Made by a program: the position numbers and the translations under genes. From positions 1 to 64,000 of the forward strand of contig NZ_PXZM01000022.1 in NCBI RefSeq assembly GCF_003013395.1: a DNA stretch of 64,000 nt. Reading direction: 5' to 3'. This document shows positions 1 to 7,368 of this stretch, piece after piece. The notes under the pieces are model-generated. The model was not told where the DNA came from and ran no database searches. It saw only the letters and a program-made list of their open reading frames with translations. The first letter of the stretch is position 1; each line of letters begins with the position of its first letter. Source of the stretch: Brevibacillus fortis. GTDB taxonomy: Bacteria; Bacillota; Bacilli; Brevibacillales; Brevibacillaceae.

Positions 1-6
1 AAATTC

Positions 7-36
7 TTGACAGACCCACAGGTTGGTGCCTATCTG
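7..36 (+). promoter_or_regulatory. possible sigma-A promoter at window edge
   Basis: A perfect -35 hexamer TTGACA (7-12) is followed after 18 bases by TATCTG (31-36), an acceptable -10. No convincing gene follows: the open frame from 36 runs straight through a terminator hairpin at 192-217. If active it would give a short untranslated transcript. Seen: the hexamers only; activity is a guess. Confidence 0.25.
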
Positions 37-191
37 TGTTGATAACCATTAAACGAATTATTAAGCCCCTTGTCCGATATCTCTCATATTCGAATATGTC
101 GATCCTGCCGAAGAATAAAGAAATGAATATACAATTTGCTGTAATACCGGGAGGACTGGAACCGTTGTCTAATAAGTTAATTTTGCAAAAG

Positions 192-217
192 AAAAAGCAC
201 CGTGTAAGTGCTTTTTT
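192..217 (+). terminator. rho-independent terminator
   Basis: AAAAAGCAC (192-200) pairs with GTGCTTTTTT (208-217) around a 7-base loop, giving a short stem with A-tract and T-tract, so it can work on both strands. It ends whatever is transcribed from the left edge and insulates the small gene at 444. Confidence 0.6.
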
Positions 218-443
218 GTCTATCCATTTAGTTGGCTATTATTTTAGCCAAAAATTAATAACCGTATCCCAACCTTTTTCCCCTCTAATTTCCACCGGGT
301 CTGATACTGCGAGTACTCTATTGTTTTGGTCTACAGCATAGGACAACGATGCAGATATTTAGCATAATTACCGATGTGTTACGTGCACTCAATCAAACCA
401 TCTGTTAAAATCGTTACAAAAAGGAAATTGTTGGTGATCTTTC

Positions 444-689
444 ATGAAAAATAGACCTCTTTGGTTCAATATCTTTTCAGTAGCTGCCCTTTCCGTTGCA
501 GTAGTCAACGTTTTTACCCATGTGGCTTTCTTAAAAATAATAACGATACTATGCCTTGCCGTTGTCATGGCTTCTTTAGGAACATTTGAACTGAAGAAAA
601 ACCGTAAGATGGCCTTTATTCTGTTTGGTGTGGCTGCTTTTCAAGTTTACGTGTCAGTAGAGATGATTTATGTCGCCGCAACAAAATAA
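444..689 (+). CDS. small hydrophobic membrane protein, unknown function
   Basis: An 81-residue protein, not recognised. Three hydrophobic stretches (about residues 8-25, 27-46 and 56-78), separated by a short basic patch (LKKNRK near residue 51), suggest a small integral membrane protein with no soluble domain. The only ribosome-binding candidate is GGTGAT about 5 bases before ATG, which is modest. It is followed by about 600 bases of decayed minus-strand phage genes. It resembles in size the other small membrane proteins scattered on the plus strand of this accessory region (4706, 6489, 7826, 10763). Function cannot be inferred; real coding status is likely but not certain. Confidence 0.5.
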   Translation: MKNRPLWFNIFSVAALSVAVVNVFTHVAFLKIITILCLAVVMASLGTFELKKNRKMAFILFGVAAFQVYVSVEMIYVAATK

Positions 690-758
690 CTAAAATGAGC
701 AAAAAGTTTGTCTTATACACTTTCATTACAAGTTTCCTTTTAGTCGGTTTCACTCCGC

Positions 759-1010
759 TTATTTTTCCAATTTGGCTTTCTGGCACGCTGCTTTTCCGTC
801 CCTTCTGCCATTGATTGTTCCACCAGCAGCATCCTTGTTTCCCGCCGAAAGACGGAGACAACTTGCATCCCAGCCGCCGTGATCACCTCTTCTTCCGCTC
901 GTGTGAGATGTTTCTATTCATACTGCTCAGGAACAAGATAGCGGCAAACAAATTTCATACCCGCCGCCTTTGCTCACGCTATATCTGCTGTCTAAGGTAC
1001 TTTTAAATCC
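759..1010 (-). pseudogene. DUF1906 (glycoside-hydrolase-like lysin) relic
   Basis: Reading the minus strand from about 1010, one frame gives a stretch with AAGMKFVCRYLVPEQYE, then a stop where W is expected, then HLTRAEEEVITAAGMQVV and SVF. A frameshift leads to AAGGTINGRRDGKAA, ending at TAA (759-761). This is the conserved core of DUF1906 (Rv2525c-like glycoside-hydrolase-like fold), a domain used as a phage or secreted cell-wall hydrolase in Bacilli. Nonsense codons stand at an expected L, Q and W, plus at least one frameshift, so it is dead. It lies just downstream, in transcription order, of the XkdX relic, matching a prophage tail-to-lysis order. Recognition is from conserved residues by eye. 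Confidence 0.7.
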
Positions 1011-1048
1011 CGCCTGCTGCCAAAGTCACTACAAGACCTACAAGGCGT

Positions 1049-1220
1049 TTATTGCACCTTCTCCTGCTGTTCTACCACTGATGTCTCGTATTTTTCACCA
1101 GTAATTCCCTCATATTGATCGGGTGTTAACTTTCCTAACTCTACAAAACAGGCGACATCTTCTGCCGTTTACTCCCCAAAACGATACAGCAGACTAATAT
1201 ACTTCGACACATTTTTTCAT
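1049..1220 (-). pseudogene. XkdX-family phage protein relic
   Basis: The minus strand reads KNVSKYISLLYRFGE, stop, then TAEDVACFVELGKLTPDQYE and GITGEKY, with a short tail ending at TAA (1049-1051). The G-K-L/I-T-x-x-x-Y-x-x-I-T-G-x-x-Y ending is the signature of the short XkdX protein of PBSX-like prophages. Two lesions are visible: one extra A in the A-tract after ATG (1218-1220) puts the start out of frame, and a TAA interrupts codon 16. The ATG overlaps the TGA of a preceding open stretch (ACATGA), the tight packing typical of phage late genes. With the DUF1906 relic it marks the remains of a tail/lysis module. Confidence 0.75.
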
Positions 1221-1299
1221 GTTCTTATCTTAACAGGATCGACATCTAAATTGGGGTTAAAAAAAGACTAGATTTAGCCCTAATATTGCCCAAACAATA

Positions 1300-2130
1300 C
1301 TATTCATCTTTCTCAATCTGATTTATTAATTCATTAATTTCCTCTAGACACTCCTCAATCTTCTCTTCTAAATCACCATGAAACAATTCATCCCAAAACC
1401 CTGCCTTCAATTGTTTCATTTGAATATTCTCCCACCTATATCGATTGAAGATTCCATTAAACCTTTTTATCTCCAGTTCTTCTTCCTTACTTAGCGTTCC
1501 TTTTTCAATTTTTAATTGCTCTAGCTTTTCTTTATTTAATTTTGCATCTTCGATAATTACATATGATACGTTCAAATCATATGACAACGCATCTATGAAC
1601 AGCGAGTATTTATTTTTCAAAATGAGGACGGTGGCAAGCAACTTTGTATTAACTAATAAATCCAGTGAACTCCAATTTCCTTCATCCATTTTTTCAATCG
1701 GGGTAAAGTAGTATGAATATATCTCAAATTTATCTTTTGTAAATCCATCACTCTTAACCTTTTGTATTACGAGATTAAATTTTTCTAATTCCATCTTTAT
1801 TTTTACTAATGTAGGTAATTGAGTAGAAAACTCTTCCTTTTTAATAGCCGTTTTCTGAGCATCAATTTGTATTTTTGCAACAATATAGGCAATAAGTCCA
1901 CCCAAAATCCCCCCTGAGTAATTCGCTAGGAATCCTAACCAAGAATTAGCATCCCCTACTACACCTGGTGCACTCCATGTGAATAATCCATAATTCAACA
2001 CAATTGGTGTTGCTATTGCTCCGATGGCTAATAGCACATAATGCTTTTTCGCCCCTAATTTAATTGATGCGAACCCCAATATTGCTATCCCAAAAATTAG
2101 ATTGAATAAAAGTTGAGCTGTGCTTCCCAC
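1300..2130 (-). CDS. membrane protein with C-terminal coiled coil, unknown function
   Basis: About 276 residues from GTG at 2130. GGGAGG lies 7 bases before it, so the TTG at 2145, which overlaps that site, is not the start. The first about 90 residues hold three hydrophobic helices: one near the N terminus, one rich in A, I and V, and one with the Gly-rich YSGGILGGLIAYIVAK motif. A charged Lys/Glu-rich cytoplasmic part follows, with long predicted helices and an acidic end (EECLEEINELINQIEKDE). I do not recognise a named family; similar tripartite proteins occur in Firmicute accessory islands. It stands alone between phage relics, is AT-rich and has its own start signals, so it looks intact and possibly part of an island defence or stress function (inference only). 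Confidence 0.75.
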   Translation of the reverse strand: MGSTAQLLFNLIFGIAILGFASIKLGAKKHYVLLAIGAIATPIVLNYGLFTWSAPGVVGDANSWLGFLANYSGGILGGLIAYIVAKIQIDAQKTAIKKEEFSTQLPTLVKIKMELEKFNLVIQKVKSDGFTKDKFEIYSYYFTPIEKMDEGNWSSLDLLVNTKLLATVLILKNKYSLFIDALSYDLNVSYVIIEDAKLNKEKLEQLKIEKGTLSKEEELEIKRFNGIFNRYRWENIQMKQLKAGFWDELFHGDLEEKIEECLEEINELINQIEKDE

Positions 2131-2230
2131 ACTCGTTCCTCCCAATTTTTTACTTATTCACATTATATCAAATCAAAACTAAATTCCTAAAGAATTTAAT
2201 TAATACAGTTGAATATACAAAGACGGCTGC

Positions 2231-2707
2231 TCAAATGACAGCAGCCGCCTTAAGGATGAATGTAACTCTATCTATTGCTCTGTTCTTGTGAAAGTCATAG
2301 GTGCTCTTTGGCAAGCGTAGCTCAAACTCATAGATATGCTTGTCCCTTTTTTGTTCGAAGAAGCATTTCTGGATGATCTCCCGTCCTTCTACCTGGAGTG
2401 CTCCAACTGCTCTTTCAATTGCCATGCACTTTTGCTCATAGTTGCGGATCATCAACGGCCGTTCTTCCCTGAGAATGATTGTGTTGGCGACAACGTCACG
2501 TCGAGTACCACGCCCATCAATATCCCCTCTCGTGCCATTGCCCTCGAAGTTTGCCATATCTATTTCCGTGAAGTCGTACTGCTCAGGGAAATACTTCTCA
2601 ACAGTGTAAATCTCCACGGCAGCTTTCATCGATGGGTAGGCTTTTAATAACTCACGTGCTTTCTCTCTGTCTTTAGCGTTAACGAATAAATCTAATTGAG
2701 CGCTCAT
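2231..2707 (-). CDS. ArpU-family phage late-gene regulator
   Basis: A 158-residue protein from ATG at 2707, preceded by GGGGGAATTGG. A longer upstream open frame covers the leader repeat and is not the start. The layout matches ArpU-type proteins: N-terminal MSAQLDLF, a helical middle (EKARELLKAYPSMKAAVEIY), then a C-terminal sigma-like helix-turn-helix block with KSTYDFHKNRAIDRVTFIL, akin to the S-K-S-x-Y-x-x-K-N-x-A-I-E-R end of ArpU/RinA-like regulators. Such proteins switch on phage packaging and late genes or control muramidase export. Here the neighbouring phage genes are relics, so it is probably an orphan. The leader and first codons are duplicated at 10388-10482. Confidence 0.7.
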   Translation of the reverse strand: MSAQLDLFVNAKDREKARELLKAYPSMKAAVEIYTVEKYFPEQYDFTEIDMANFEGNGTRGDIDGRGTRRDVVANTIILREERPLMIRNYEQKCMAIERAVGALQVEGREIIQKCFFEQKRDKHIYEFELRLPKSTYDFHKNRAIDRVTFILKAAAVI

Positions 2708-2793
2708 CTTTCCAATTCCCCCTCGCGGCAAGCCCGTGATATAATGTTTTTGCCGAACATATATACGGGCTCCCTTCTGGGGGCTATTTTTTT
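2700..2793. repeat. leader repeat, copy 1 (ArpU upstream region)
   Basis: The first 44 bases (gcgctcatctttcc through cccgtgatata) match 10388-10431 with one mismatch. Both copies then contain a stem-loop followed by a CTCCC/GGGGGCTATTTTTT hairpin with T-tract. In this copy AGCCCGTGATATA pairs across a loop with TATATACGGGCT. On the minus strand the unit is terminator of the previous gene, hairpin, ribosome-binding site and the first codons of the ArpU gene. It shows that two related phage segments once existed in this island. Confidence 0.7.
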
Positions 2794-2918
2794 GTCTGTT
2801 TGTTTTACTCCCGAAATATTGTAAAACTCTCCAACCCTTCAATTCCAAAAAATTGAAACCAAACTACTTTTTTAACGTAAATTAATCAAGTAGATTGTAA
2901 TTCAATGGGGGAATACTT

Positions 2919-3281
2919 TTGCTTTATTTTTTTGCGAGTTGCCTTTTAGTAAGTTTCGTTATCGGCTTTATTTTCATTTTTAAATTTCATAAAAATAATA
3001 AACCTAAGTTTTTTGTTGCAACTTTTTTGACAGTAGCAGTTAGTAGTTTATTTGGACTCGGATTACATCATGCTGTCCTTGATAGGAATGCAGATATGAT
3101 CACTAAAGCTATTGAATCGAAAGGCGGCAGCGTAATTAACATGAGCATAATTCATGATGGTCGACAATCCAAAACATATGAAGTTATCTATCAACTAAAC
3201 GGTAAAGAAATTCTTACTCAATTCCGCATCAAAGACGCAGTCAATTTAGAACACATTGAAGAGCTTTCTGTAACCGATTAA
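2919..3281 (+). CDS. membrane-anchored small protein, unknown function
   Basis: A 120-residue protein starting at TTG (2919), with GGGGG exactly 7 bases upstream. Two transmembrane helices lie at about residues 2-22 and 31-50, followed by a roughly 65-residue extracytoplasmic or cytoplasmic domain with alternating beta-like segments (NMSIIHDGRQ, TYEVIYQLNGKEIL, TQFRIKD). The architecture of two helices plus a small beta domain is seen in many uncharacterised Bacillus proteins encoded next to immunity genes. The next gene, 69 bases downstream, encodes an Im-like protein, so co-expression is plausible. Not recognised at family level. Confidence 0.65.
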   Translation: MLYFFASCLLVSFVIGFIFIFKFHKNNKPKFFVATFLTVAVSSLFGLGLHHAVLDRNADMITKAIESKGGSVINMSIIHDGRQSKTYEVIYQLNGKEILTQFRIKDAVNLEHIEELSVTD

Positions 3282-3350
3282 CATTATTTCTCTTGTGTTA
3301 AAATAACTTCATTGGTCGCCGTAGAATTTTGCAGTACATGAGGTGAAATA

Positions 3351-3569
3351 ATGACTCGTAAACTATCCAAAGAAGAGCTTATTGTTCTGATTGAAAGAAT
3401 AATTAAGGTTGATGGGACTGAAGAAGAAATCGATATGATGCTGTCAACCTTAGAAAAAAATGTTCCTCATCCAGAAGTCAATGACTTAATTTTTTGGAAT
3501 GATAAAGAATTAAACGCTCAGGAAATTGTTGAAATTGCTTTGAATTACAAGGCAATATTACTTCCATAA
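3351..3569 (+). CDS. colicin/pyocin-type bacteriocin immunity protein
   Basis: A 72-residue acidic protein; ATG is preceded by AGGTGA. It shows the hallmark layout of the DNase-colicin immunity family (Im2/Im7/Im9; colicin/pyocin immunity): a four-helix bundle with LSKEELIVLIERIIKVDGTE, EEEIDMMLSTLEKNV, then HPEVNDLIFW, equivalent to the HP-x-x-S-D-L-I-Y/F-Y motif that contacts the nuclease, and a last helix AQEIVEIALNYKA. The family (80-90 residues) binds and blocks the nuclease domain of a cognate toxin. No HNH or colicin nuclease gene is visible nearby, so this looks like an orphan immunity gene kept in an immunity array. Confidence 0.8.
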   Translation: MTRKLSKEELIVLIERIIKVDGTEEEIDMMLSTLEKNVPHPEVNDLIFWNDKELNAQEIVEIALNYKAILLP

Positions 3570-3718
3570 AGCATGTGTTTCTCTAACTCACATCCTGTTT
3601 GCATCCCGTTCCCCTCCCTAATTCCACAGTCGTTAAGCCCCCTTGGTATAATTCGCTTGATGAAGTATTATCCAGAGCTCCCACAATAGGGCATTTTTTA
3701 TAGAAAGTGGTTGATACG

Positions 3719-4093
3719 ATGATTTATGACATCAATGCCTGGGCCTTCTCAAATGATGCAGAGTTTCCTCATCAAGACTGGGACCTTTTTATTACTGATA
3801 TAAGTACCGCTCCTTTACTATTATCACTATCAATTAATCCTGAAGTAGCAAATGATAAACGAAAAGTCTTTCTAGCTTGTCTATACCTATTAGTTGGTGA
3901 TGCAGTCGGAATAGTAAAAGATAGAACCCACCTTGAGGAAGTCCGACTTTTTGTTGAGCAAGCATCATCCAATCAAAATTACTACATCCAACAATGGGTT
4001 TTTCGGTCGTTTCAACTCATTCAAAACCCTGAGCTTTTCGATTACAAAAAATGGTGTGATGGGATTGATATCTTTTCTTTCTGGAAAGATTAA
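3719..4093 (+). CDS. putative immunity-like protein, unknown family
   Basis: About 124 residues from ATG at 3719; a GTG at 3707 is in frame but has no ribosome-binding site. The protein is soluble and helical, rich in Trp, Phe and Asp (HQDWDLFITDIS, YIQQWVFRSFQLI) and ends DYKKWCDGIDIFSFWKD. A leader hairpin with T-tract (about 3676-3702) precedes it, as in other small genes of this island. I do not recognise the family. Small single-domain acidic proteins in this position, after an Im-like gene, are often immunity proteins of polymorphic toxins, but this is inference from context only. It ends 8 bases before the convergent phage relic. Confidence 0.6.
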   Translation: MIYDINAWAFSNDAEFPHQDWDLFITDISTAPLLLSLSINPEVANDKRKVFLACLYLLVGDAVGIVKDRTHLEEVRLFVEQASSNQNYYIQQWVFRSFQLIQNPELFDYKKWCDGIDIFSFWKD

Positions 4094-4101
4094 GTTTTCC
4101 T

Positions 4102-4590
4102 TTATTCCCGTAATGTTAAGTTAATCACGATGGCCTCGTGCCTCAAAAGACCGTTTTCTGCTGGCTGCATCATTGGAGGAAATCGATCGGCGTGGAGCTG
4201 TAACAGCAGTTTGCCATTCTTGCTGTATCCTGCCTTATGCAATCCGGCTGCATGGAAGCAACCACCGCGCAAATGCTTCCCTACATAAGTGATGATTCCA
4301 TCCTTTGTCGGTTCTCCCCACAGGTGACGCGTGATTCCGAGAGCCATTACAACCAGGTGGCTGGATAGGTAATCCCCTTCATTGCGGAAAATCGTGCATT
4401 CCCATGCGTCCCAGCCATCATCCCTGATGCCGTGCCATGTTACCCACAAAGCCTTTTCATCCTCAGTGAGCAGAACCAGATTTTTCCACGGCCGGCAAAA
4501 CTAATTGCTTCCAGGTGTTTGTCGGGTGTAATGCCGATCCGCTAAAGCCAGCGCCCTTTTGTCGCCTTTATTAATCAGGTTCCACGCCAT
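4102..4590 (-). pseudogene. phage hypothetical gene interrupted by one amber codon
   Basis: From ATG at 4590 the frame reads MAWNLINKGDKRALALADRH and continues to a TAG at codon 30 (4501-4503), then stays open for 132 more codons to TAA at 4102. The product recalls a phage-encoded family with D-R-H-Y-x-R-Q-T-P-G, then F-C-R-P-x-x-N-L-V-L-L-T-E-D, W-V-T-W-x-G-I-R-D-D-G and W-E-C-T-I-F-R-N-E. The TAG stands where Q is expected (SNQF), a one-base change from CAG. All else looks intact, so inactivation is recent, or an internal start (4449) makes a 115-residue fragment. Function of the family is unknown. Confidence 0.65.
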
Positions 4591-4604
4591 CCTCTCACCC
4601 TCCC

Positions 4605-4632
4605 ATTTATCACATCGTGTGTTGTGATAAAT
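4605..4632. promoter_or_regulatory. perfect 10-bp inverted repeat, operator-like
   Basis: ATTTATCACA (4605-4614) and TGTGATAAAT (4623-4632) form a perfect inverted repeat with an 8-base spacer. It sits 15 bases upstream of the ATG of the amber-interrupted phage gene (minus strand) and about 70 bases upstream of the plus-strand gene at 4706, in the space between divergent genes. No T-tract follows on either side, so an operator for a phage repressor is more likely than a terminator. The binding protein is unknown. Confidence 0.5.
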
Positions 4633-4705
4633 TGTTCATATTCCCTTGGATAATCCCTTGTTGTATAATTTTGTAAAACATTTTGAAATCTAAGGGGTAC
4701 ACTAT

Positions 4706-4927
4706 ATGTTTCTACCGATTATCAGTATCTTGATGAGCATCTGGTTGTTTAGAGAAGCAAAACTACGCAATGAAAACAAAATTTTATGGTCAATTCTCGG
4801 ACTATTGTTCTCATTTTTAGCTATAGGTTGTTTCCATTTAAAACATCGGAACCGAATTCAAGGAATTGTTGCCTTGATCTTTGGAGTGCTTATCTACTCG
4901 ATTACCTTGAAAAATTACTTTTCTTAA
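4706..4927 (+). CDS. small membrane protein, unknown function
   Basis: A 73-residue protein with a good ribosome-binding site (TAAGGGG, 8 bases before ATG) and a TATAAT box at 4664-4669. It has three hydrophobic segments: residues 2-15, 26-43 (ILWSILGLLFSFLAIGCF) and 50-70, with basic loops (REAKLRNENK, HLKHRNR), consistent with a small integral membrane protein. The family is not recognised; such proteins occur as accessory products beside immunity or bacteriocin genes. It is divergent from the amber-interrupted phage gene, sharing the inverted-repeat region. Confidence 0.6.
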   Translation: MFLPIISILMSIWLFREAKLRNENKILWSILGLLFSFLAIGCFHLKHRNRIQGIVALIFGVLIYSITLKNYFS

Positions 4928-5086
4928 TTACCGTTGTGTTAAACACTAAATCCGATATAATAATAATTTTGGAAGTAACTTGCAATTAACAATGTGATGC
5001 AAAAGATAAACGCTAATGCTGAATCAAAATCTGTTGAAAAAGTACTACTAATGAACGAAATCGTGAAATAATCCTGGAGGCCTTGC

Positions 5087-5635
5087 ATGAATAAGATCCA
5101 ACAAATTGCCCTAGTAATTGGTTTAATAATGTATCTTCTTACCCCGGTATTTTCCAATGTGAAAGATGTTTCATCTATGACCGCCTATGAAAGATTCAAA
5201 CCCCAAGAATCTCAATCAAACGCTCAAGAGTTTCTTACCCACATTCTAGAGAATATCCATGAAGGAAATTTAGGTGGTGATATCACTTTTCATCTAACAA
5301 AAGAAGAACTGAAATCAAAATTTGGTATAAAAGACGAAGACTATGTTTCAGTTAGGTCGCATACCAGCTTTTTCGACCGAAACGGGTATAGATATATGCT
5401 TAATAAATACGAAGGAGAGGAACGTCTAACTGTCATACAAGCAAAATTTGAATCATTAACAAAAGAACAGATTTTTAATATTTTCGGTGAAAATACGTAC
5501 GGGAATCAAAAATATAGATATGAGATTTGGTATAAAGTTGGGGATTTTATGGTAATGTTTTCGAATACTGACCCAGATAATCGGAATGACTACAATAGCA
5601 TCATGGTTTCACCACGTACTACTTTTAAAAATTGA
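5087..5635 (+). CDS. secreted or membrane-anchored protein, unknown function
   Basis: A 182-residue protein with a strong start (CTGGAGG, 7 bases before ATG). An N-terminal signal or anchor helix (residues 6-24, IALVIGLIMYLLTPVFSNV) precedes a soluble domain with no further hydrophobic segments. The middle (LTKEELKSKFGIKDEDYVSV) and the end (beta-rich, KYRYEIWYKVGDFMVMFSN) suggest an alpha/beta fold on the outer face of the membrane. No lipobox Cys is seen. No family recognised. It sits among other small plus-strand cargo genes and appears intact. Confidence 0.65.
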   Translation: MNKIQQIALVIGLIMYLLTPVFSNVKDVSSMTAYERFKPQESQSNAQEFLTHILENIHEGNLGGDITFHLTKEELKSKFGIKDEDYVSVRSHTSFFDRNGYRYMLNKYEGEERLTVIQAKFESLTKEQIFNIFGENTYGNQKYRYEIWYKVGDFMVMFSNTDPDNRNDYNSIMVSPRTTFKN

Positions 5636-5723
5636 TTGTAATTAATCAGCTTGAAGCATTTATCTCATGAGTGAATTTGTACTCTGCATTACATCGTTCA
5701 AACCTCTTTTCTTCTCTGAGCAG

Positions 5724-5764
5724 CGTGTATCCAGGTGGGACCGATCCGCGCCTCTGGATACACG
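5724..5764. repeat. long perfect stem-loop without T-tract
   Basis: CGTGTATCCAG (5724-5734) and CTGGATACACG (5754-5764) are perfect 11-bp inverted arms. The 19-base GC-rich loop has some extra complementarity (AGG and CCT at its ends). No run of T follows on either strand, so it is not a standard terminator. It lies 12 bases beyond the stop codon of the minus-strand gene at 5777 and may be a 3' RNA structure or a recombination site. Confidence 0.5.
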
Positions 5765-5776
5765 GTAACTATTTTG

Positions 5777-6385
5777 TTAAGCGAGATGCTCAACCTGATT
5801 TAATTGTTTTCCTAACACCATAAGCAGATCCCAAAAATGAGTGTATTCGCCATCGTTGGCATAACCTGCGCTGTAAGTGTAGACTCGTGGTGATTCGAGG
5901 TTATGTTTTTGATACTGCATGTACCTCTTTGCTTCTTCTAGAATGAAAAACATTGCTACTTGCTCGTAATACTCTTTACGCCATGCAATTTGATGCACAC
6001 TCACACCGTAAACCTCAAAATATTCGTTATAATCGGTGACGAAGCTCTCTTCCCCGTTGACCCCTGTGATATCTTGATATTCCAATTCTTTGAACGATTT
6101 AATTTCAATAGGGCAATCTCGATCTGAATACCAATCCTTTACCATCTCAACTTCATTCGTAAACCAGACAGCGTAATCGTCATCGTTTGTGAAGACCAAA
6201 TCGTCTTCATCAAAATATTCTGCAATGTCATAGCTGTATGGAATGTAGTTGTATCGTTTATTTTCGACAATGTGTAATGGATAACTGGTATATCTGTTAT
6301 CAGGAGCTCCTGGAGTTTGCTTTTCTGCAAACAGTTTTAGAAATTTTTCTTGCTGCTCTGTTATCGAAATAGTTACTTGTTTCAT
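5777..6385 (-). CDS. acidic soluble protein, phage/plasmid type, unknown function
   Basis: A 202-residue protein; ATG at 6385 is preceded by GAAAGGGGAAG. It is strongly acidic and aromatic (YSYDIAEYFDEDDLVFTNDD), has no membrane segments and ends with EEAKRYMQYQKHN, then PRVYTYSAGYANDGEYTHFWDLL. I associate such proteins with Bacillus phage and plasmid accessory genes, but no function is known to me. It faces away from the secreted protein at 5087 and is followed by the unusual stem-loop at 5724. It looks intact, with codon use like the other island genes. Confidence 0.6.
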   Translation of the reverse strand: MKQVTISITEQQEKFLKLFAEKQTPGAPDNRYTSYPLHIVENKRYNYIPYSYDIAEYFDEDDLVFTNDDDYAVWFTNEVEMVKDWYSDRDCPIEIKSFKELEYQDITGVNGEESFVTDYNEYFEVYGVSVHQIAWRKEYYEQVAMFFILEEAKRYMQYQKHNLESPRVYTYSAGYANDGEYTHFWDLLMVLGKQLNQVEHLA

Positions 6386-6488
6386 TTGAATCTTCCCCTT
6401 TCTTCCCTACACAAATTGTTAAGTTACTTCCTAAATTCCCCCTGAGCCACTATAATTGGTATTTGTTGGATCTTAAGGGGGATTTGCA

Positions 6489-6704
6489 ATGTATGAACCA
6501 TTGATTTTTAAAATGCTGTTACTTATTGCCTTATCTCTTGGAATACTACTGATAGCAATCTTTCCTTTGATCGGAAAAGTACATAAAGGTTTTGCTACTG
6601 TAAGTTTAGTTGGTGGATTATCAGTAATCTTGCTCCTCCTATTCATCATTTTCGGACACCCTGTTCTTAGAGAGGCAATTTTTATATACGGTTTATCATT
6701 CTGA
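6489..6704 (+). CDS. small membrane protein, unknown function
   Basis: A 71-residue, very hydrophobic protein with two long transmembrane helices (about residues 7-27 and 37-58) and a short basic loop (IGKVHKGF). The start is well supported by TTAAGGGGG, 7 bases before ATG, and a TATAAT sequence lies about 40 bases upstream (6451-6456). No family recognised. It stands 48 bases before an immunity-like gene, so both may form one unit. Confidence 0.6.
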   Translation: MYEPLIFKMLLLIALSLGILLIAIFPLIGKVHKGFATVSLVGGLSVILLLLFIIFGHPVLREAIFIYGLSF

Positions 6705-6752
6705 GCATTGTGAGAAAATTTGTGAAAATCCATCTTTCGGAGTTGAGATTTT

Positions 6753-7106
6753 ATGTTTGAAAACATTCACTGGAGTGTTTATTCAAAGGCTTCTTCTAAA
6801 CAAAAAGCAATGAAGGTTTTCTCAGAGCTTGAAATGTCTCTCGGAACCAAACTTACTCTCTTGGCTTGTGAACCATATACGGAAGGGGAGTACAAGTATT
6901 CACTCATTTTTACTTCGCCCTTAAATCAGACAGACCTTGCTCACGCGGTCTTAGAAGCATTGCTTACATCACGTAAGCTTGGTCGAAATTGGTCCGTAAC
7001 TGGTCCACGGCTCGGAGCACAGGATAATTGGCATTTTGACGGAATCTGCATAAAACCAACTTTTATTGGGGTAGATTGGGTTATGTTCACTGTAAGAAAC
7101 GATTGA
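6753..7106 (+). CDS. putative immunity-like protein, unknown family
   Basis: A 117-residue soluble alpha/beta protein; ATG is preceded by CGGAG. An N-terminal Trp/Ser segment (ENIHWSVYSKASSKQKAMK) is followed by two or three predicted strands (KLTLLACEPY, YKYSLIFTSP) and a helix with a conserved-looking RKLGRNWSVTGPRLG, ending VDWVMFTVRND. Size, fold pattern and position match small immunity proteins encoded in toxin-immunity islands, but I cannot name the Pfam family. A serine-recombinase relic begins about 57 bases downstream. Confidence 0.55.
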   Translation: MFENIHWSVYSKASSKQKAMKVFSELEMSLGTKLTLLACEPYTEGEYKYSLIFTSPLNQTDLAHAVLEALLTSRKLGRNWSVTGPRLGAQDNWHFDGICIKPTFIGVDWVMFTVRND

Positions 7107-7162
7107 TGGCTATTTAACATATTTGAGATTGTGTAACCACTTTTTTTGTCCCGCTCCCCCAC

Positions 7163-7360
7163 GTTGAAATTATCCCAAAGGTAGAGAATGTACTGGAACT
7201 ATACGAACAAACGGAAGACCCAGCAAAGAAAAATTCTCTTTTGAAATCCGTAATTCGAAAACCAGTGTACCGTAAGGAAAAATGGCAACGTGAAATTAAC
7301 TTTGAGCTCACGTTATATCCATTGATTCCACAAGAAAACACCCTCACAGATAACCTGTGA
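7163..7360 (+). pseudogene. C-terminal relic of a large serine recombinase
   Basis: A 65-codon open stretch with no start reads VEIIPKVENVLELYEQTEDP, then KKNSLLKSVIRKPVYRKEKW and an ending FELTLYPLIP followed by TGA at 7358-7360. The pattern of coiled-coil end, K-N-x-L-L-K-S-V-I/L, Y-x-K-E, x-F-E-L-x-L-Y-P is the C terminus of Bacillus large serine recombinases (the phage, skin and SpoIVCA-like integrase class). The catalytic and zinc-ribbon parts are gone. Its stop lies 9 bases from the sigK fragment at 7369. It is the marker of an excised or decayed site-specific element. Confidence 0.7.
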
Positions 7361-7363
7361 GGG
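7341..7363 (+). terminator. hairpin at the recombinase stop codon
   Basis: CCCTCACAG (7341-7349) and CTGTGAGGG (7355-7363) form a perfect 9-bp stem with a 5-base loop, and the recombinase stop codon lies inside the second arm. The following bases (TTAATTCATT) are only moderately T-rich, so termination strength is uncertain. Confidence 0.5.
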
Positions 7364-7368
7364 TTAAT

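Noticed and set aside
36-341. Plus-strand open frame of 101 codons at the left edge
   Set aside because: It runs through the terminator hairpin at 192-217, has no ribosome-binding site and no recognisable sequence.
815-1006. Plus-strand open frame of 63 codons
   Set aside because: It is the antisense of the DUF1906 relic, whose conserved residues are all on the minus strand.
4997-5071. Short plus-strand frame reading MQKINANAESKSVEKVLLMN
   Set aside because: Composition looks coding, but there is no ribosome-binding site and only 24 codons; possibly a tail of a lost gene, not enough to list.
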